From contig JBLIOL010000116.1 of assembly GCA_047639615.1 (NCBI GenBank), forward strand, positions 1 to 14,423: a DNA stretch of 14,423 nucleotides, read 5' to 3'. This DNA is from CAYWNK01 sp047639615. GTDB taxonomy: Bacteria > Planctomycetota > UBA1135 > GCA-002686595. Positions 1 to 9,200 of the stretch are shown here, piece by piece. The notes below the pieces were generated by a model. The model was given only the letters and a program-made list of their open reading frames with translations, had not been told where the DNA came from and did no database searches. Position 1 is the stretch's first letter; every line of letters starts with the position of its first letter. The translations under genes were made by a program, and so were the position numbers.

Positions 1-40
1 AGGCAGCGATTAGAATTGTCAGCAGGAGGGCTCGCTTCAT
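1..40 (-). CDS. N-terminus of an exported protein, cut by the left edge
   Basis: Reading the minus strand from the ATG at 40-38 gives 13 codons, MKRALLLTILIAA, before the window ends. This is a classical start of a Sec signal peptide: two basic residues followed by a hydrophobic run. A purine-rich AGGG lies about 8 bases upstream of the ATG and could be the ribosome binding site. The start sits 56 bases after the stop of the esterase-metallopeptidase gene on the same strand, so the two could be co-transcribed. The mature protein is not visible and its function cannot be told. The call rests only on the start codon, the signal-like sequence and the spacing. Confidence 0.6.
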   Translation of the reverse strand, partial: MKRALLLTILIAA

Positions 41-96
41 GCGGTAACCCTACCCAGCCCGATCACCCTGCGTTGGCGCGCCTGGGCAAATACCCG

Positions 97-1845
97 CTAT
101 TTACGCGCATTGGCCTTTTGCTGGATTTCCTTCCCAACCTGCTTAAGGTGCTCGGGCCAGACAAAGGTCGGCGCAGCGCTGGGGTCATAGCCAGCCATGT
201 GGTCCCTCAAGCGCGTGGTAGGTTTGGTGTAGACCAGTTCCGTGTCCCCGAAGACCTCCCGACAGAGTGCTGCTAGACCGGGGTCATACTCGATCAACTC
301 GGCGCGCGTATTCACATGATTGTGATCATGATCGTCCTCGCGGTTGTTGTCGAACCAGGACTGCACGCCCTCGGCGAAATACTCGTTGCGGTTGGTGGAG
401 GCGTACTTGGTCTTCCATAGGCCCTGCTCCATGGCCGCTGCGTAAGCCGCCTCCACGCGCTCGTCGAAGCTCGGGTCCACGTTGAGCATGCCGCGCAGGT
501 GGATATTGTGAGCGAACTCGTGGATGACAATGCTCTCCGTTGAATAGGGGTCGCCCGGGAAGGCCAGCACGTTCTCCTCAGCGCAACTGCAGACCGGATC
601 CGTGCGCGAGCCTCCCAGCCCGCGCGCTCGGCGGTCCCAATAGTCCTTCGGAGTGAAGTCCGCGTACTCCGGCATCTGGGTCGTGAACTCCTGACGCCCC
701 ATGATGATCAGGCGTGAACCGCTCGCCACCATGGCCTTGCGCACATCCGGCCGACGGGCGAGCAGCATGTCCACCAGGTAGGCGGCCTCGAGCAAGGCGT
801 AGTCGTTGACCTGCGCGGACGCGACGATCGGGTAGCCGCCCGCATCCACGTACTTGGCGTAGAAAGGATCGAGTCCCATGGCCGCCGGTGGCGCCTGCAC
901 TTGTCGGCCGTGGGTGCTCAATGGCGCGGCCAGCAGTCCCCCAGCCTTCATCCACTGCAGTAGCAGCTCAGGCCAAGTCCCCACGGGCAGCTCCGGTTTG
1001 CGCATGCCATAGCCGTGGCCGCCGCGAGCAAAAACATGTAGCTCTGCCAGAACCCCGGCCCGGCGTAAGGCCGAGTAGTAGCCCAAGGAGTTCTCCGCCT
1101 TGACCCAGTCGTCTGAGGTCGTCACGAGAAAGGCGGGCGGCGTCTTGCCGCTCACTCCGAGCTCGCTGGAGAAGCGTCGGATGAGAGCTTCGTCCGCTTC
1201 AGGTCCCAGCAGGTTGGCCCGCGAACCCATGTGAGTAACACCATCAAGCATCGAGACCACGGGATAGATGAGCACGCTGAAGTTCGGCCCGGCCTCGCCG
1301 AGCTGAACGGATGCGCTCGCCGCCAAATGCCCGCCGGCAGAGAAGCCCATGATGCCCACACGCTTCGGATCCACGCCCCACTCGTGCGCGTGTAAGCGCA
1401 CAAGCTCAAGCGCACGCCGCGCGTCATTCAAGGGAGCCTCATGTCCATACACGTGCCCCGCCGGCCGCGGCAACCGGTACTTGAGTACCACCCCCACCAC
1501 GCCTGACTTCGCATACCAGCGCGCGATGTCATGGCCTTCCTTGTCGAGCGCCAGCACGCCGTACCCACCACCGGGGCAGACCACCACCGCCGACCGTACG
1601 CGCAACTCACCCTCCGGCAGATATACCGTGATCGTCGGCACGTGAACGCCACTCACATGCCGGTCGCCACCGCCCGCCCGATCCTTCACAACTTCAGCCG
1701 GCGGGGACTCGGGCGCTCCCGGGGTGCCTGATTCCCACAGCCGCAGTACAAGCGGCTCGCGCGCAGCGGGCCCCTGTGCGTAGGTCGTCGTTGCAGAAGA
1801 CAGGAGGAGAAGCACGAGTAGGGCGACGGGGTTCATTGTTCGCAT
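97..1845 (-). CDS. Secreted alpha/beta-hydrolase esterase fused to a zinc metallopeptidase-like domain
   Basis: This is a 582-residue exported protein with two apparent catalytic halves. Residues 1-23 form a signal peptide ending TYA|Q. Residues about 65-300 form an alpha/beta hydrolase of the BD-FAE/xylan-esterase-like type: oxyanion segment CPGGGY (about 90-95), nucleophile in GFSAGG (Ser169), acid in TSDDW (Asp245 or Asp246) and GGHGYG (His277). Such enzymes cut ester bonds, often acetyl groups on plant-type glycans. Residues about 325-582 carry HEFAHNIH (His442, Glu443, His446) and NEYFAEG about 45 residues later. That is the gluzincin arrangement, in which Glu488 or Glu492 would be the third zinc ligand, as in ATLF-like peptidases. 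A short EDDHDHNH stretch follows. The ATG at 1845 is chosen because it begins the basic n-region and has AAGGA just upstream. A GTG at 1857 and an ATG at 1836 are alternatives. The gene is divergent from the DUF1592-type operon. The families are well supported; substrates are unknown. Confidence 0.85.
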   Translation of the reverse strand: MRTMNPVALLVLLLLSSATTTYAQGPAAREPLVLRLWESGTPGAPESPPAEVVKDRAGGGDRHVSGVHVPTITVYLPEGELRVRSAVVVCPGGGYGVLALDKEGHDIARWYAKSGVVGVVLKYRLPRPAGHVYGHEAPLNDARRALELVRLHAHEWGVDPKRVGIMGFSAGGHLAASASVQLGEAGPNFSVLIYPVVSMLDGVTHMGSRANLLGPEADEALIRRFSSELGVSGKTPPAFLVTTSDDWVKAENSLGYYSALRRAGVLAELHVFARGGHGYGMRKPELPVGTWPELLLQWMKAGGLLAAPLSTHGRQVQAPPAAMGLDPFYAKYVDAGGYPIVASAQVNDYALLEAAYLVDMLLARRPDVRKAMVASGSRLIIMGRQEFTTQMPEYADFTPKDYWDRRARGLGGSRTDPVCSCAEENVLAFPGDPYSTESIVIHEFAHNIHLRGMLNVDPSFDERVEAAYAAAMEQGLWKTKYASTNRNEYFAEGVQSWFDNNREDDHDHNHVNTRAELIEYDPGLAALCREVFGDTELVYTKPTTRLRDHMAGYDPSAAPTFVWPEHLKQVGKEIQQKANARK

Positions 1846-2044
1846 GGGTCCTTGCACACGGGGCCAATAGGTCTGAGGCCCCTAGCCTAGCGTGCAACCC
1901 TAGCTTCCACTCGCTTCCTCACGCACACCCGGGCATGCACCCGGATCGTTTCGATTCCAATAGCGCGCAGCTCCGGCACCAACAATATTCACGCGGCGCT
2001 TATGATCGAGGGCCCGCCCGTCCGTGCCCCTACCCCGCGCCGCC
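1846..2044. other. Divergent intergenic region
   Basis: About 200 bases separate the start of the minus-strand esterase-metallopeptidase gene from the plus-strand DUF1592-type gene, so promoters for both should lie here. A TATGAT at 2001-2006 resembles a -10 hexamer for the plus strand, but the matching -35 position does not resemble TTGACA. I see no strong operator, hairpin or small gene. Confidence 0.4.
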
Positions 2045-4801
2045 ATGCTCCGCACCCGCAGGACTTTCCTGCCTGCCCTCGCTACTCTGCTCCTTGTGCT
2101 GCTAGCAGCACCTGCCCTGCTTCAGGGCACCGATGGAAAATCAGCCCCGCAGGACGCCGGCCGCCCCGACTTTGCCAGGCTCAAGCGTGAAGGCGCGCTT
2201 CGCTCCAGCTACCTAGGCCAGCCTGCTGGATCCGAGACAGGTCTTGGTTCAGAGCCGAGCCACACGAGCTTTCAGGATCAGGTCGCACCGATCCTCAGAA
2301 AGAACTGCGTGCCCTGCCACGGACCCGACAAACAGAAGGCTGGGGTACGCATAGACACCTTGGATCCCGACCTCGTGAACGGCGACGATGTGGACTGGTG
2401 GCTTGAGATCCTGACCGTCATGAGCAATGGCGCCATGCCCCCGGAGGGCGAAGGCGAACTGGAAGGTGGTGATCGCGGCCTGGTGATGGAGTGGCTGGCC
2501 ACGGAGATTCAGCTAGCTTCGACCGAGCGCCGCGCGAGCAAGACGCACTCATCCTTCCGGCGCATGACGCGCTACGAGTACGACTATGCGCTGCAGGACT
2601 TGCTCGGGCTGCCGCTCAGGTTTGCCGAGGGTCTGCCCCCTGACCCGACTTCTGAAGATGGGTTCGAGAACAGCTCGGATGCCCTGCACCTCACCTCCAT
2701 GCAACTGCGGGCCTACCTCGACTCGGCTCGAGCTGCCCTGCGTGAGGCGACCGTCTTCGGCGAGCAGCCTGCAGCACTCTTCTGGGCAGTCCCCATGAAG
2801 TCCGCAGCGGCCGCCGCATGGGCGCGGCAGGACGGACAGCTTGAGGGTCTAAAGAAGAAGCACAAAGACGACCCCGACAAACTGAAAGAGGAGCTCACAC
2901 GTCAGGCAGACAGATTCGCAGCACGGCCGAGAGATACGCACTACGAGGACTTGAGTACGGGCCGACTAGCGCGCCAGGCCTGGGGCTACGGAGGGGCGAA
3001 GTTCGCGTGGAAGCCTAGCGCAACTAGCCCAAGCCCCCCGGAAGACCTCAACCACATTGCGATCCTGCCTCCCAGGAAGACGCGCGGTGGCCGGCAGCGG
3101 GTGCAGGGGGATGGCTTGATCGTCGAACTCGGCGACCGCATCCCGGAGGCCGGGACCATGCGCGTTAACGTCCTCGCAGCACGCGCATCGGTAGAGGCCG
3201 AGCACTTACCCAGCCTGCAGCTAATGTTTGGCTGGCAGGCGAGCAACGACTCCAGTGCCGTGACTCGGGTCAGCCAAACAGACCTCGTGATCGATGCGCA
3301 GCAGGGCGCGCCGAAGATCTACCAGTGGGACATTCCCATCAGCCAGATCTACCCACGCAACTCCGTGCGCAAGATCTCGAAGCTTGGTGCCCTCCCGAGC
3401 CCGTCTGAGTTCTTGAAACTCGTCAATTCCTCAGTTGGTGGTGCGAGCATTCACATCCACTCGGTCGAGGTCATCGCACCCTTCATCGAGCAGTGGCCAC
3501 CCGCCTCCCACACACGCATCTTCTTCGACAGCCAAAGCAAGCAGGACGAGCTGGTCTACGCCCGGGAAGTTCTCGAGCGTTTCATGCCGCGAGCATGGCG
3601 GCGCGAGGCCAGCACCCACGAGGTCGACCAGAAGCTCGAGCTCTTCACACGTCTGCGTCCTAACTGCGCCAGCATGGAGGAGGCGCTGACTGAAGTGCTG
3701 GCCACGGTGCTCTCTTCACCTCACTTCCTATACCTGGTCGTCGAGACCGGCCCCAGCACCTCGCGATCTGATGACGGTTCGCCTGCTCAACTGACGAACA
3801 TCGAGCTGGCGACTCGTCTCTCCATGTTCCTTTGGTGCAGCACGCCCGACGAGGAGCTGATCAGCCTGGCCAATGCTGGCCAACTGCAGCGCCCGGCGGT
3901 ACTCCGCCGTCAGGTTGAGCGCATGCTGAACAATGAGAAGTCTCAGCGCTTCTCGAGGCACTTCGTGCGCCAATGGCTGAACTTGCCACTGCTGGAGTTC
4001 CTGCACGTGGACCGCAAGCTCTACCCGCAGTTCGATGCGAGCTTGAGGGAGGCCATGCAAGCGGAGCCGATAGCCTTCTTCCATGAGCTCCTAAGCCAGA
4101 ATCACAGCGCTCTCGAATTCATTCACTCCGACTTCAGCATGCTCAACGAGCGGCTGGCGGTGCACTACGGCTTGGAGGGCGTGGCTGGAAATCACTTCCG
4201 GCGCGTCGAGCTTGGAGAGCAGCTGGTGCGCGGCGGGCTACTGACCCAGCCCGGCTTGCTGGCCATGAACTCGGATGGAAAGGATTCCCACCCCCTGAAG
4301 CGCGGGGTTTGGATGCTCGAGCGCATCCTGAACGACCCGCCGCCACCGCCGCCTCCGGCCGTCCCTGAGATCGATCTGACCGACCCAGAGATCGCGAAGC
4401 TGACCCTCAAAGAGCGCATCGAGAGACACCGAGACGATCCGGCGTGCATGTCTTGTCACGCCAAGATCGATCCCTGGGGAATCGCCTTCGAGAACTTCGA
4501 CGCGGTCGGTAGCTGGCGTACGGAGGTGCAAGGACGCCCGGTAGATGCCACCAGCACACTCTTCAACAATCAGAAGCTGGAGGGCATGGATGGGCTCAAG
4601 GGCTTCCTATTGGAGAATCGGCAGGACCAGTTCGTGCGGGCTTTGACCCACAAACTGACCACCTACGCCCTCGGTCGCCCTCTCACCTTCGGGGATCGTG
4701 CCCATATCGACCAGTTAACCGCCGAAGCGCGCAGGCAGGGCGACGGACTAGCTACCATGGTCACGCTGATCGCAACCAGCGAGCTATTCCAGTCCAAGTG
4801 A
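2045..4801 (+). CDS. PSCyt1/DUF1587/DUF1595/DUF1592/DUF1588/DUF1585 cytochrome-type protein
   Basis: This is a 918-residue exported multidomain protein of the kind regularly paired with DUF1552 proteins. Residues 1 to about 25 are a signal peptide. A planctomycete cytochrome c domain (PSCyt1) follows, with heme motif CVPCH at 88-92 and likely axial Met131 in NGAMPPEG. DUF1587 covers about 160-225 (RMTRYEYDYALQDLLGL). A Lys-rich helix lies at about 255-285, then a beta-rich segment of about 170 residues with no clear family. DUF1595 is at about 490-555, DUF1592 about 570-700, and DUF1588 about 718-815 with its typical seven-proline run (765-771) and a second CxxCH, CMSCH (801-805). DUF1585 closes the protein at about 850-918. 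All domains are present in the usual order. The reaction is unknown; the heme suggests electron transfer in the periplasm. The ATG at 2045 gives the better signal peptide; a GTG seven codons upstream (2024) is possible. The DUF1552 gene follows after 16 bases. Confidence 0.93.
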   Translation: MLRTRRTFLPALATLLLVLLAAPALLQGTDGKSAPQDAGRPDFARLKREGALRSSYLGQPAGSETGLGSEPSHTSFQDQVAPILRKNCVPCHGPDKQKAGVRIDTLDPDLVNGDDVDWWLEILTVMSNGAMPPEGEGELEGGDRGLVMEWLATEIQLASTERRASKTHSSFRRMTRYEYDYALQDLLGLPLRFAEGLPPDPTSEDGFENSSDALHLTSMQLRAYLDSARAALREATVFGEQPAALFWAVPMKSAAAAAWARQDGQLEGLKKKHKDDPDKLKEELTRQADRFAARPRDTHYEDLSTGRLARQAWGYGGAKFAWKPSATSPSPPEDLNHIAILPPRKTRGGRQRVQGDGLIVELGDRIPEAGTMRVNVLAARASVEAEHLPSLQLMFGWQASNDSSAVTRVSQTDLVIDAQQGAPKIYQWDIPISQIYPRNSVRKISKLGALPSPSEFLKLVNSSVGGASIHIHSVEVIAPFIEQWPPASHTRIFFDSQSKQDELVYAREVLERFMPRAWRREASTHEVDQKLELFTRLRPNCASMEEALTEVLATVLSSPHFLYLVVETGPSTSRSDDGSPAQLTNIELATRLSMFLWCSTPDEELISLANAGQLQRPAVLRRQVERMLNNEKSQRFSRHFVRQWLNLPLLEFLHVDRKLYPQFDASLREAMQAEPIAFFHELLSQNHSALEFIHSDFSMLNERLAVHYGLEGVAGNHFRRVELGEQLVRGGLLTQPGLLAMNSDGKDSHPLKRGVWMLERILNDPPPPPPPAVPEIDLTDPEIAKLTLKERIERHRDDPACMSCHAKIDPWGIAFENFDAVGSWRTEVQGRPVDATSTLFNNQKLEGMDGLKGFLLENRQDQFVRALTHKLTTYALGRPLTFGDRAHIDQLTAEARRQGDGLATMVTLIATSELFQSK

Positions 4802-4806
4802 CGAGC

Positions 4807-4812
4807 GAAGGA
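4807..4812 (+). promoter_or_regulatory. Ribosome binding site of the DUF1552 gene
   Basis: GAAGGA lies 5 bases before the ATG at 4818. It fixes this start and lies in the short gap after the DUF1592-type gene, which supports coupled translation of the pair. Confidence 0.75.
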
Positions 4813-4817
4813 TTCCA

Positions 4818-6206
4818 ATGCACACAGATATAGCATTCCTTGACCGACGGAGGTTCCTCCGGGGTTCTGCGGTCGCACTGGCACTGCCCTGGTTTGAGTC
4901 CTTCGCAGGCGCAGCCGCGAAGTCTCAGCCGCGTAAGCGCTTCGCCTGCATTTATGTGCCGGACGGCGTCCCGATGCCCCTCGCGGAAGACCCCGCTTTC
5001 CAGGACTGGTCGTGGTTCCCCCACGGTAGCGGCAGGGACTTCACCTTCACCAAGTGCCTAGAACCCTTGGCGCCACTGCGCGAGGACCTGACGATCCTGT
5101 CCGGACTCTCCCACCCCGCGGTGCGCGATGTTCACGGCCATTCCAACGCCGACCAATTCCTGACCGGAGCCGACACCGGCAGGGTTGAGGAGTACAAGAA
5201 CTCGATCTCTCTCGACCAAGAGATCGCCGCCCACATCGGCGACCAGACACGCTACTCGTCACTGGTCATGTCCACCGACGGCGGCACAGGAACGCCGCGC
5301 GGCGTGCACACCATGTCTTTCGATCGCAACGGTCGAGCCATCCCCGCGCAGCACAGGCCCAAGCGCATCTTCGACTCGCTCTTCCTGAAGCGCGACGACG
5401 ACGCCGGCCGGCGACTGGCCCTCGACCAGAGCGCCCTGGACGACCTGCTGAGTGACGCCCGCTCCCTGCGCAAGAAGCTCTCCGGTCACGATCAGCAGGC
5501 GCTTGATGAGTACCTCGACTCGGTCCGCGATACCGAGCTGAAGATCGAGAAAGCCAAGCGCTGGATGAGCATCCCCCTGCCGAATGTCGACGGGCATGAG
5601 CTCAACCTGGAAGTCACGCCGGAGGATCCGCGTGTCTACCTCCAGACCATGTACGACTTGATCTACCTGGCCTTCCGAACGGACTCCACGCGGGTTGCGA
5701 CCTATCAGATCGGGCGTGAGAATGGCATCGGCCACAGCGACCACCTCGCTCGCGCCGTTGGCTTCCCGCTTAGCCACCAGCTCTCCCACGAGACAACCAA
5801 GACGGATGGCTGGAAGAACTTCGGTACCTACTGGGCCTTCCTCAGCGAAGAGTTCGGACGCTTTGCCGCCAAGCTGAAGGCGACCCCGGAGCCCGGAGGC
5901 GCAGGCAACATGCTCGACAACACCCAGCTCCTATTCGGGTCCGCGTCGAGCGCCTTCCACCTCTCGCGCAACTACCCGCTCGTCTTGGCCGGCGGCAAGA
6001 ACATGGGCTTCAAGCACGGCCAATACCTCGACTACGCCGGCGCCCACGCCTTCGGCGGCGGCTGGAGTGGCGGCACCGAGCCCTGGCAACGTGAGTTCAC
6101 CCATGAGGACGAGCCCCTAGCCAACCTCTACGTGACCATGCTGCAGCGCATGGGGGTAGCCGCGGACACCTTCGCCGGCAGCACGGCACCCATCACCGAG
6201 GTTTGA
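4818..6206 (+). CDS. DUF1552 (HXXSHH family) protein with twin-arginine signal
   Basis: This 462-residue protein is of the usual full length for DUF1552. The N-terminus DRRRFLRG followed by a hydrophobic run and AGAAA is a twin-arginine export signal (Arg10, Arg11, Phe13, Leu14), so it is probably folded, perhaps with a cofactor, before export. Family landmarks follow: FACIYVPDGVPM (42-53), PLREDLTILSGLSHP (86-100), HGHSNAD (106-112), the HQLSHE segment (320-325) and a C-terminal LDNTQLLFGSASS region (366-378). The family is named for an HXXSHH motif; here the last His is Glu325. It sits 16 bases behind the DUF1592-type gene in a clear two-gene operon. The partner goes through the Sec route and this one through Tat, a pattern common for these pairs. 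The molecular role is not established; a fold related to the DUF1501/alkaline-phosphatase group has been suggested for relatives, which I cannot verify here. The family call is firm. Confidence 0.93.
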   Translation: MHTDIAFLDRRRFLRGSAVALALPWFESFAGAAAKSQPRKRFACIYVPDGVPMPLAEDPAFQDWSWFPHGSGRDFTFTKCLEPLAPLREDLTILSGLSHPAVRDVHGHSNADQFLTGADTGRVEEYKNSISLDQEIAAHIGDQTRYSSLVMSTDGGTGTPRGVHTMSFDRNGRAIPAQHRPKRIFDSLFLKRDDDAGRRLALDQSALDDLLSDARSLRKKLSGHDQQALDEYLDSVRDTELKIEKAKRWMSIPLPNVDGHELNLEVTPEDPRVYLQTMYDLIYLAFRTDSTRVATYQIGRENGIGHSDHLARAVGFPLSHQLSHETTKTDGWKNFGTYWAFLSEEFGRFAAKLKATPEPGGAGNMLDNTQLLFGSASSAFHLSRNYPLVLAGGKNMGFKHGQYLDYAGAHAFGGGWSGGTEPWQREFTHEDEPLANLYVTMLQRMGVAADTFAGSTAPITEV

Positions 6207-6207
6207 G

Positions 6208-6272
6208 CTAGCCCGGACTCGTCACCAGAATTGCGCGTGGCTGGCGCAATCCCGGTGACGAGTCCGGGCTAG
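6208..6272. terminator. Long inverted repeat between converging genes, probable two-way terminator
   Basis: The 19-base arm CTAGCCCGGACTCGTCACC (6208-6226) is repeated in perfect inverse at 6254-6272. The 27 bases between them contain a second inverted pair, ATTGCGC (6230-6236) with GCGCAAT (6244-6250). The RNA from either strand would therefore form one long hairpin with a small internal loop. It begins 2 bases after the stop of the DUF1552 gene and ends 7 bases before the stop of the converging cytochrome gene, which fits transcription termination for both. There is no T-run on either side, so it is not a textbook intrinsic terminator. Confidence 0.7.
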
Positions 6273-6279
6273 GAGCCCC

Positions 6280-9200
6280 CTACTTCTTGGGGGCCTTCTT
6301 GAACACGGACGACTTCTTGTTGCCGCCCGCCACCAGGTAAGCGATCAGATCCTTCAGCTCGTCGGGGCTCAGCGTGTCGATCAGGCCGCTAGGCATCTGC
6401 GAGAGCTTGGATTCCTTGATGGCTGCTATCTCAGAGCGATAGAAGACTGCGGGCTCCGTCATCGGGTTGCGTGAGTAGACGGTGACCTCATCGCCATCCT
6501 CCACAACGATTCCCTCCGCGCTGCGCCCATCGTTATCGAAGACGATGTGCGAGCCGTACTGATCGGAGATGACCTTGTTGGGCTCGACGATGGCTTCGAG
6601 AATGTCGGCTACGGAGAACTTGTTAGCCACGGTGGTCAGGTCGGGGCCAATCGCTCCGCCCTCCCCATCAAAGCGGTGGCAAGCACTGCATGAGGCCGCG
6701 TGAAACAGGTTGCGGCCCTCAACGAAGTTGCGGCCAGTGAGGGGCGCACCGATCACATCGACCGCTGCACTCTTGGTCCACTCCCGTCCCGGCCCCACAG
6801 GCGGCCGAATGTTCTTGGGTAGAGCCGCCACGAGCGACTGCCCCAGGAGGCCGGCCAGGGAGTGCTCCTCCGCCACCGTCAGCTTCTCCGCCGCCTCCTT
6901 GCGGATGTTCGCCAGGAAGCCCGCGTAACTGTTGCCGCCAGGATGCTGCGAAGCCTCCACGAAGAAGCCGAAGTACTCCTTGCGCAGGTCCATGCTCCAG
7001 CCCTCCGTCGCGTTGCGCAGGATAAGTGCGTAGGCGATGTTCTGAACCGGCGGCATATTCGCCAGCATCTTGGCGATCGGTCCACCGTAGTTGTCGTTGC
7101 GCTTGATCAGCTCAGCCCACTCGGGTAGTACGTCAGGCGTGCCGCTCCGCATCAGGGCCAAGGTCTTCGATACCACGCTTGGCGAACCCAGGAAGGTCAA
7201 TAGACGCGCGAGCTCGGTGTTGAGCGCGGGCGAGGCCGCAGGGTAGTGCGCTTCAAGCCTGGCCGTGACCCGCGCCCGCAGATCCGCGTCCGGCGCACCC
7301 ATGCGCGTGAATGCCAGCGCATAGGCACGCAGGGCAGCCAAGCTCTGGGCCTCGTCTAGCTCGCTCAGCTCCAATCGGCCCAGGGCGGCGACGATCCCAG
7401 ACAGGTCCTCGGCCGTGCCTTGCCTGGAGAGGGCGATAAGCGCCATGACCGACGCCTGCGGGTTGCGTTCAGCCAGCGCGCGCGCACGCCAGGTCAGGAC
7501 AGGTTGGTTTTCGATGGCGATGCGAGCGGCAAAGCGAATGAAGCGGTCCGTGCTCGACAAGGCCGGCCAAGAGGCATCCACAGCCTGCGCATCGACCCGA
7601 CCATGATAAGCCTCAAGAGCTCGGCGCTGATCCCGAGCGGGAGCTCCGGCGTCCGCCACCACGGGCAGCTGCTCGGTAGACTCCGATCCCGTGTAGCGAA
7701 CCCGGTAGAGCGCTGACTGTGAGCCGCGGCCCCCCACCGTAAAGTAGAGCGATCCATCGCCGCCAATGACCGCGTCCGTAACCCCCAAGGGCTTGGCCCA
7801 GACGAAGTCCTCCTTGGTGGCCTTGTAGGTTGAACCATCAGGCTCCATGTGGAGGGCGTAGATCGTGCCGAAGGTCCAGTCGAGGATGAAGAGCGCGTCC
7901 TGGTACTTGGCAGGGAACTTGGCCCCGGTTCCGAACACGATCCCCGTGGGCGACCCCGGGCCGACATCGAGCACCGGAGGCAAGGAGTCCTCGTAGTAGG
8001 AGGGCCACTTGCCGGTTCCACTGCGCCAGCCGTACTCACTACCACTAGTCGCATGACACACGCGCGTAGGCCGATACCAGGGCGACCCGATATCCCACTC
8101 CATGTCCGCGTCGTAGGTGAATAGTTCGCCTTGCCGGTTGAGCGCGATGTCGTACTGGTTGCGATAGCCAGTGCTCACCATCTCGATGTTCTTCCCGTCC
8201 GGATCGCAGGTCGCGATCCAGCCGCCCGGCGCGAGCTTGCCGCGCGCGTGCCCGTTGGCATCCCACTGACGAGGCAACAGCAAATCCTCGTCCCAGTTAG
8301 CCGGGGCACGCGATCCATCGAACTTAGGGGGCGCGGTGTGATTGCCGCCGATGAAGTACAAGCGCGTGCCATCCACCGTGGGCAGGATCGCATGCGGTCC
8401 GTGCTCGCCACCATAACCGAGCGGAATGATGTTCTCGGCCTTGTCGAGCTGATCGTCACCGTCGGTGTCCGTAATGCGCCAGAGCCCCTGCCCGTTCACG
8501 TTCACGTAGAGCGAATCGAAAGCCCAGTACATCCCCTGCGCACCACTCACATCCACCTCGACTTTCTCGACAGTGGTGACTGCGCCTGCAACACCGATCT
8601 CCGCTGGAGTGACGCGGTAGAGCCCACGCCCCCCTTGATCGCTCGTGTAGAGCCGGCCCTTGTGATCATTGGTCAAAGAGACCCAGGAACCCTGAAGCTC
8701 GTTGGGCACCGTGTAGAGCAGATCCGCTTCGAAGCCCGGCGGCAGACTTAAGGCCTCCGCATCCGAAGGCTGCTGCGGTCCACCGGTCACAACGCTGTTC
8801 ATCTCCCTCCCTCGCGATGCGAAGCTCGCGGGGGTCACCTGCCCACTCCAGGGCAGGTCGTCGGCGCCAACCGAACCGAGCACCGTTGCCTTTGACCAGT
8901 TGTTGCGCACGGCACGCTGCGGTAGGGCCGCCTGCCAGGATCCATCCGTCACGATCGCCCGGCCGTTGCCAAGCGCCAGGCGCATGGCCAAGCCCGCAGC
9001 GCCACCCTCATTGGTTGCGCGAACCTCGATCAGGTTCTCACCCACGATCAAGTTCTTGGAGACATCGCGCGAGACCACTCGCTCCCATTGGCCGTGGACC
9101 CCAACCCGCTTACCGTTGATCAGAACGATCATGTGATTGTCACACGATCCCGAGATCACAGCATCAGCCGGCAGATCCGTGATCTCGAAGGACTTGCGGA

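Noticed and set aside
1978..2006. A sigma-70 promoter for the DUF1592-type operon using TATGAT at 2001-2006.
   Set aside because: The position expected for the -35 box does not resemble TTGACA, so a single hexamer is not enough support.
5259..5789. A 176-codon minus-strand open frame inside the DUF1552 gene.
   Set aside because: It lies wholly antisense to a gene with clear family motifs and shows no domain of its own; it is a mirror frame caused by codon bias.
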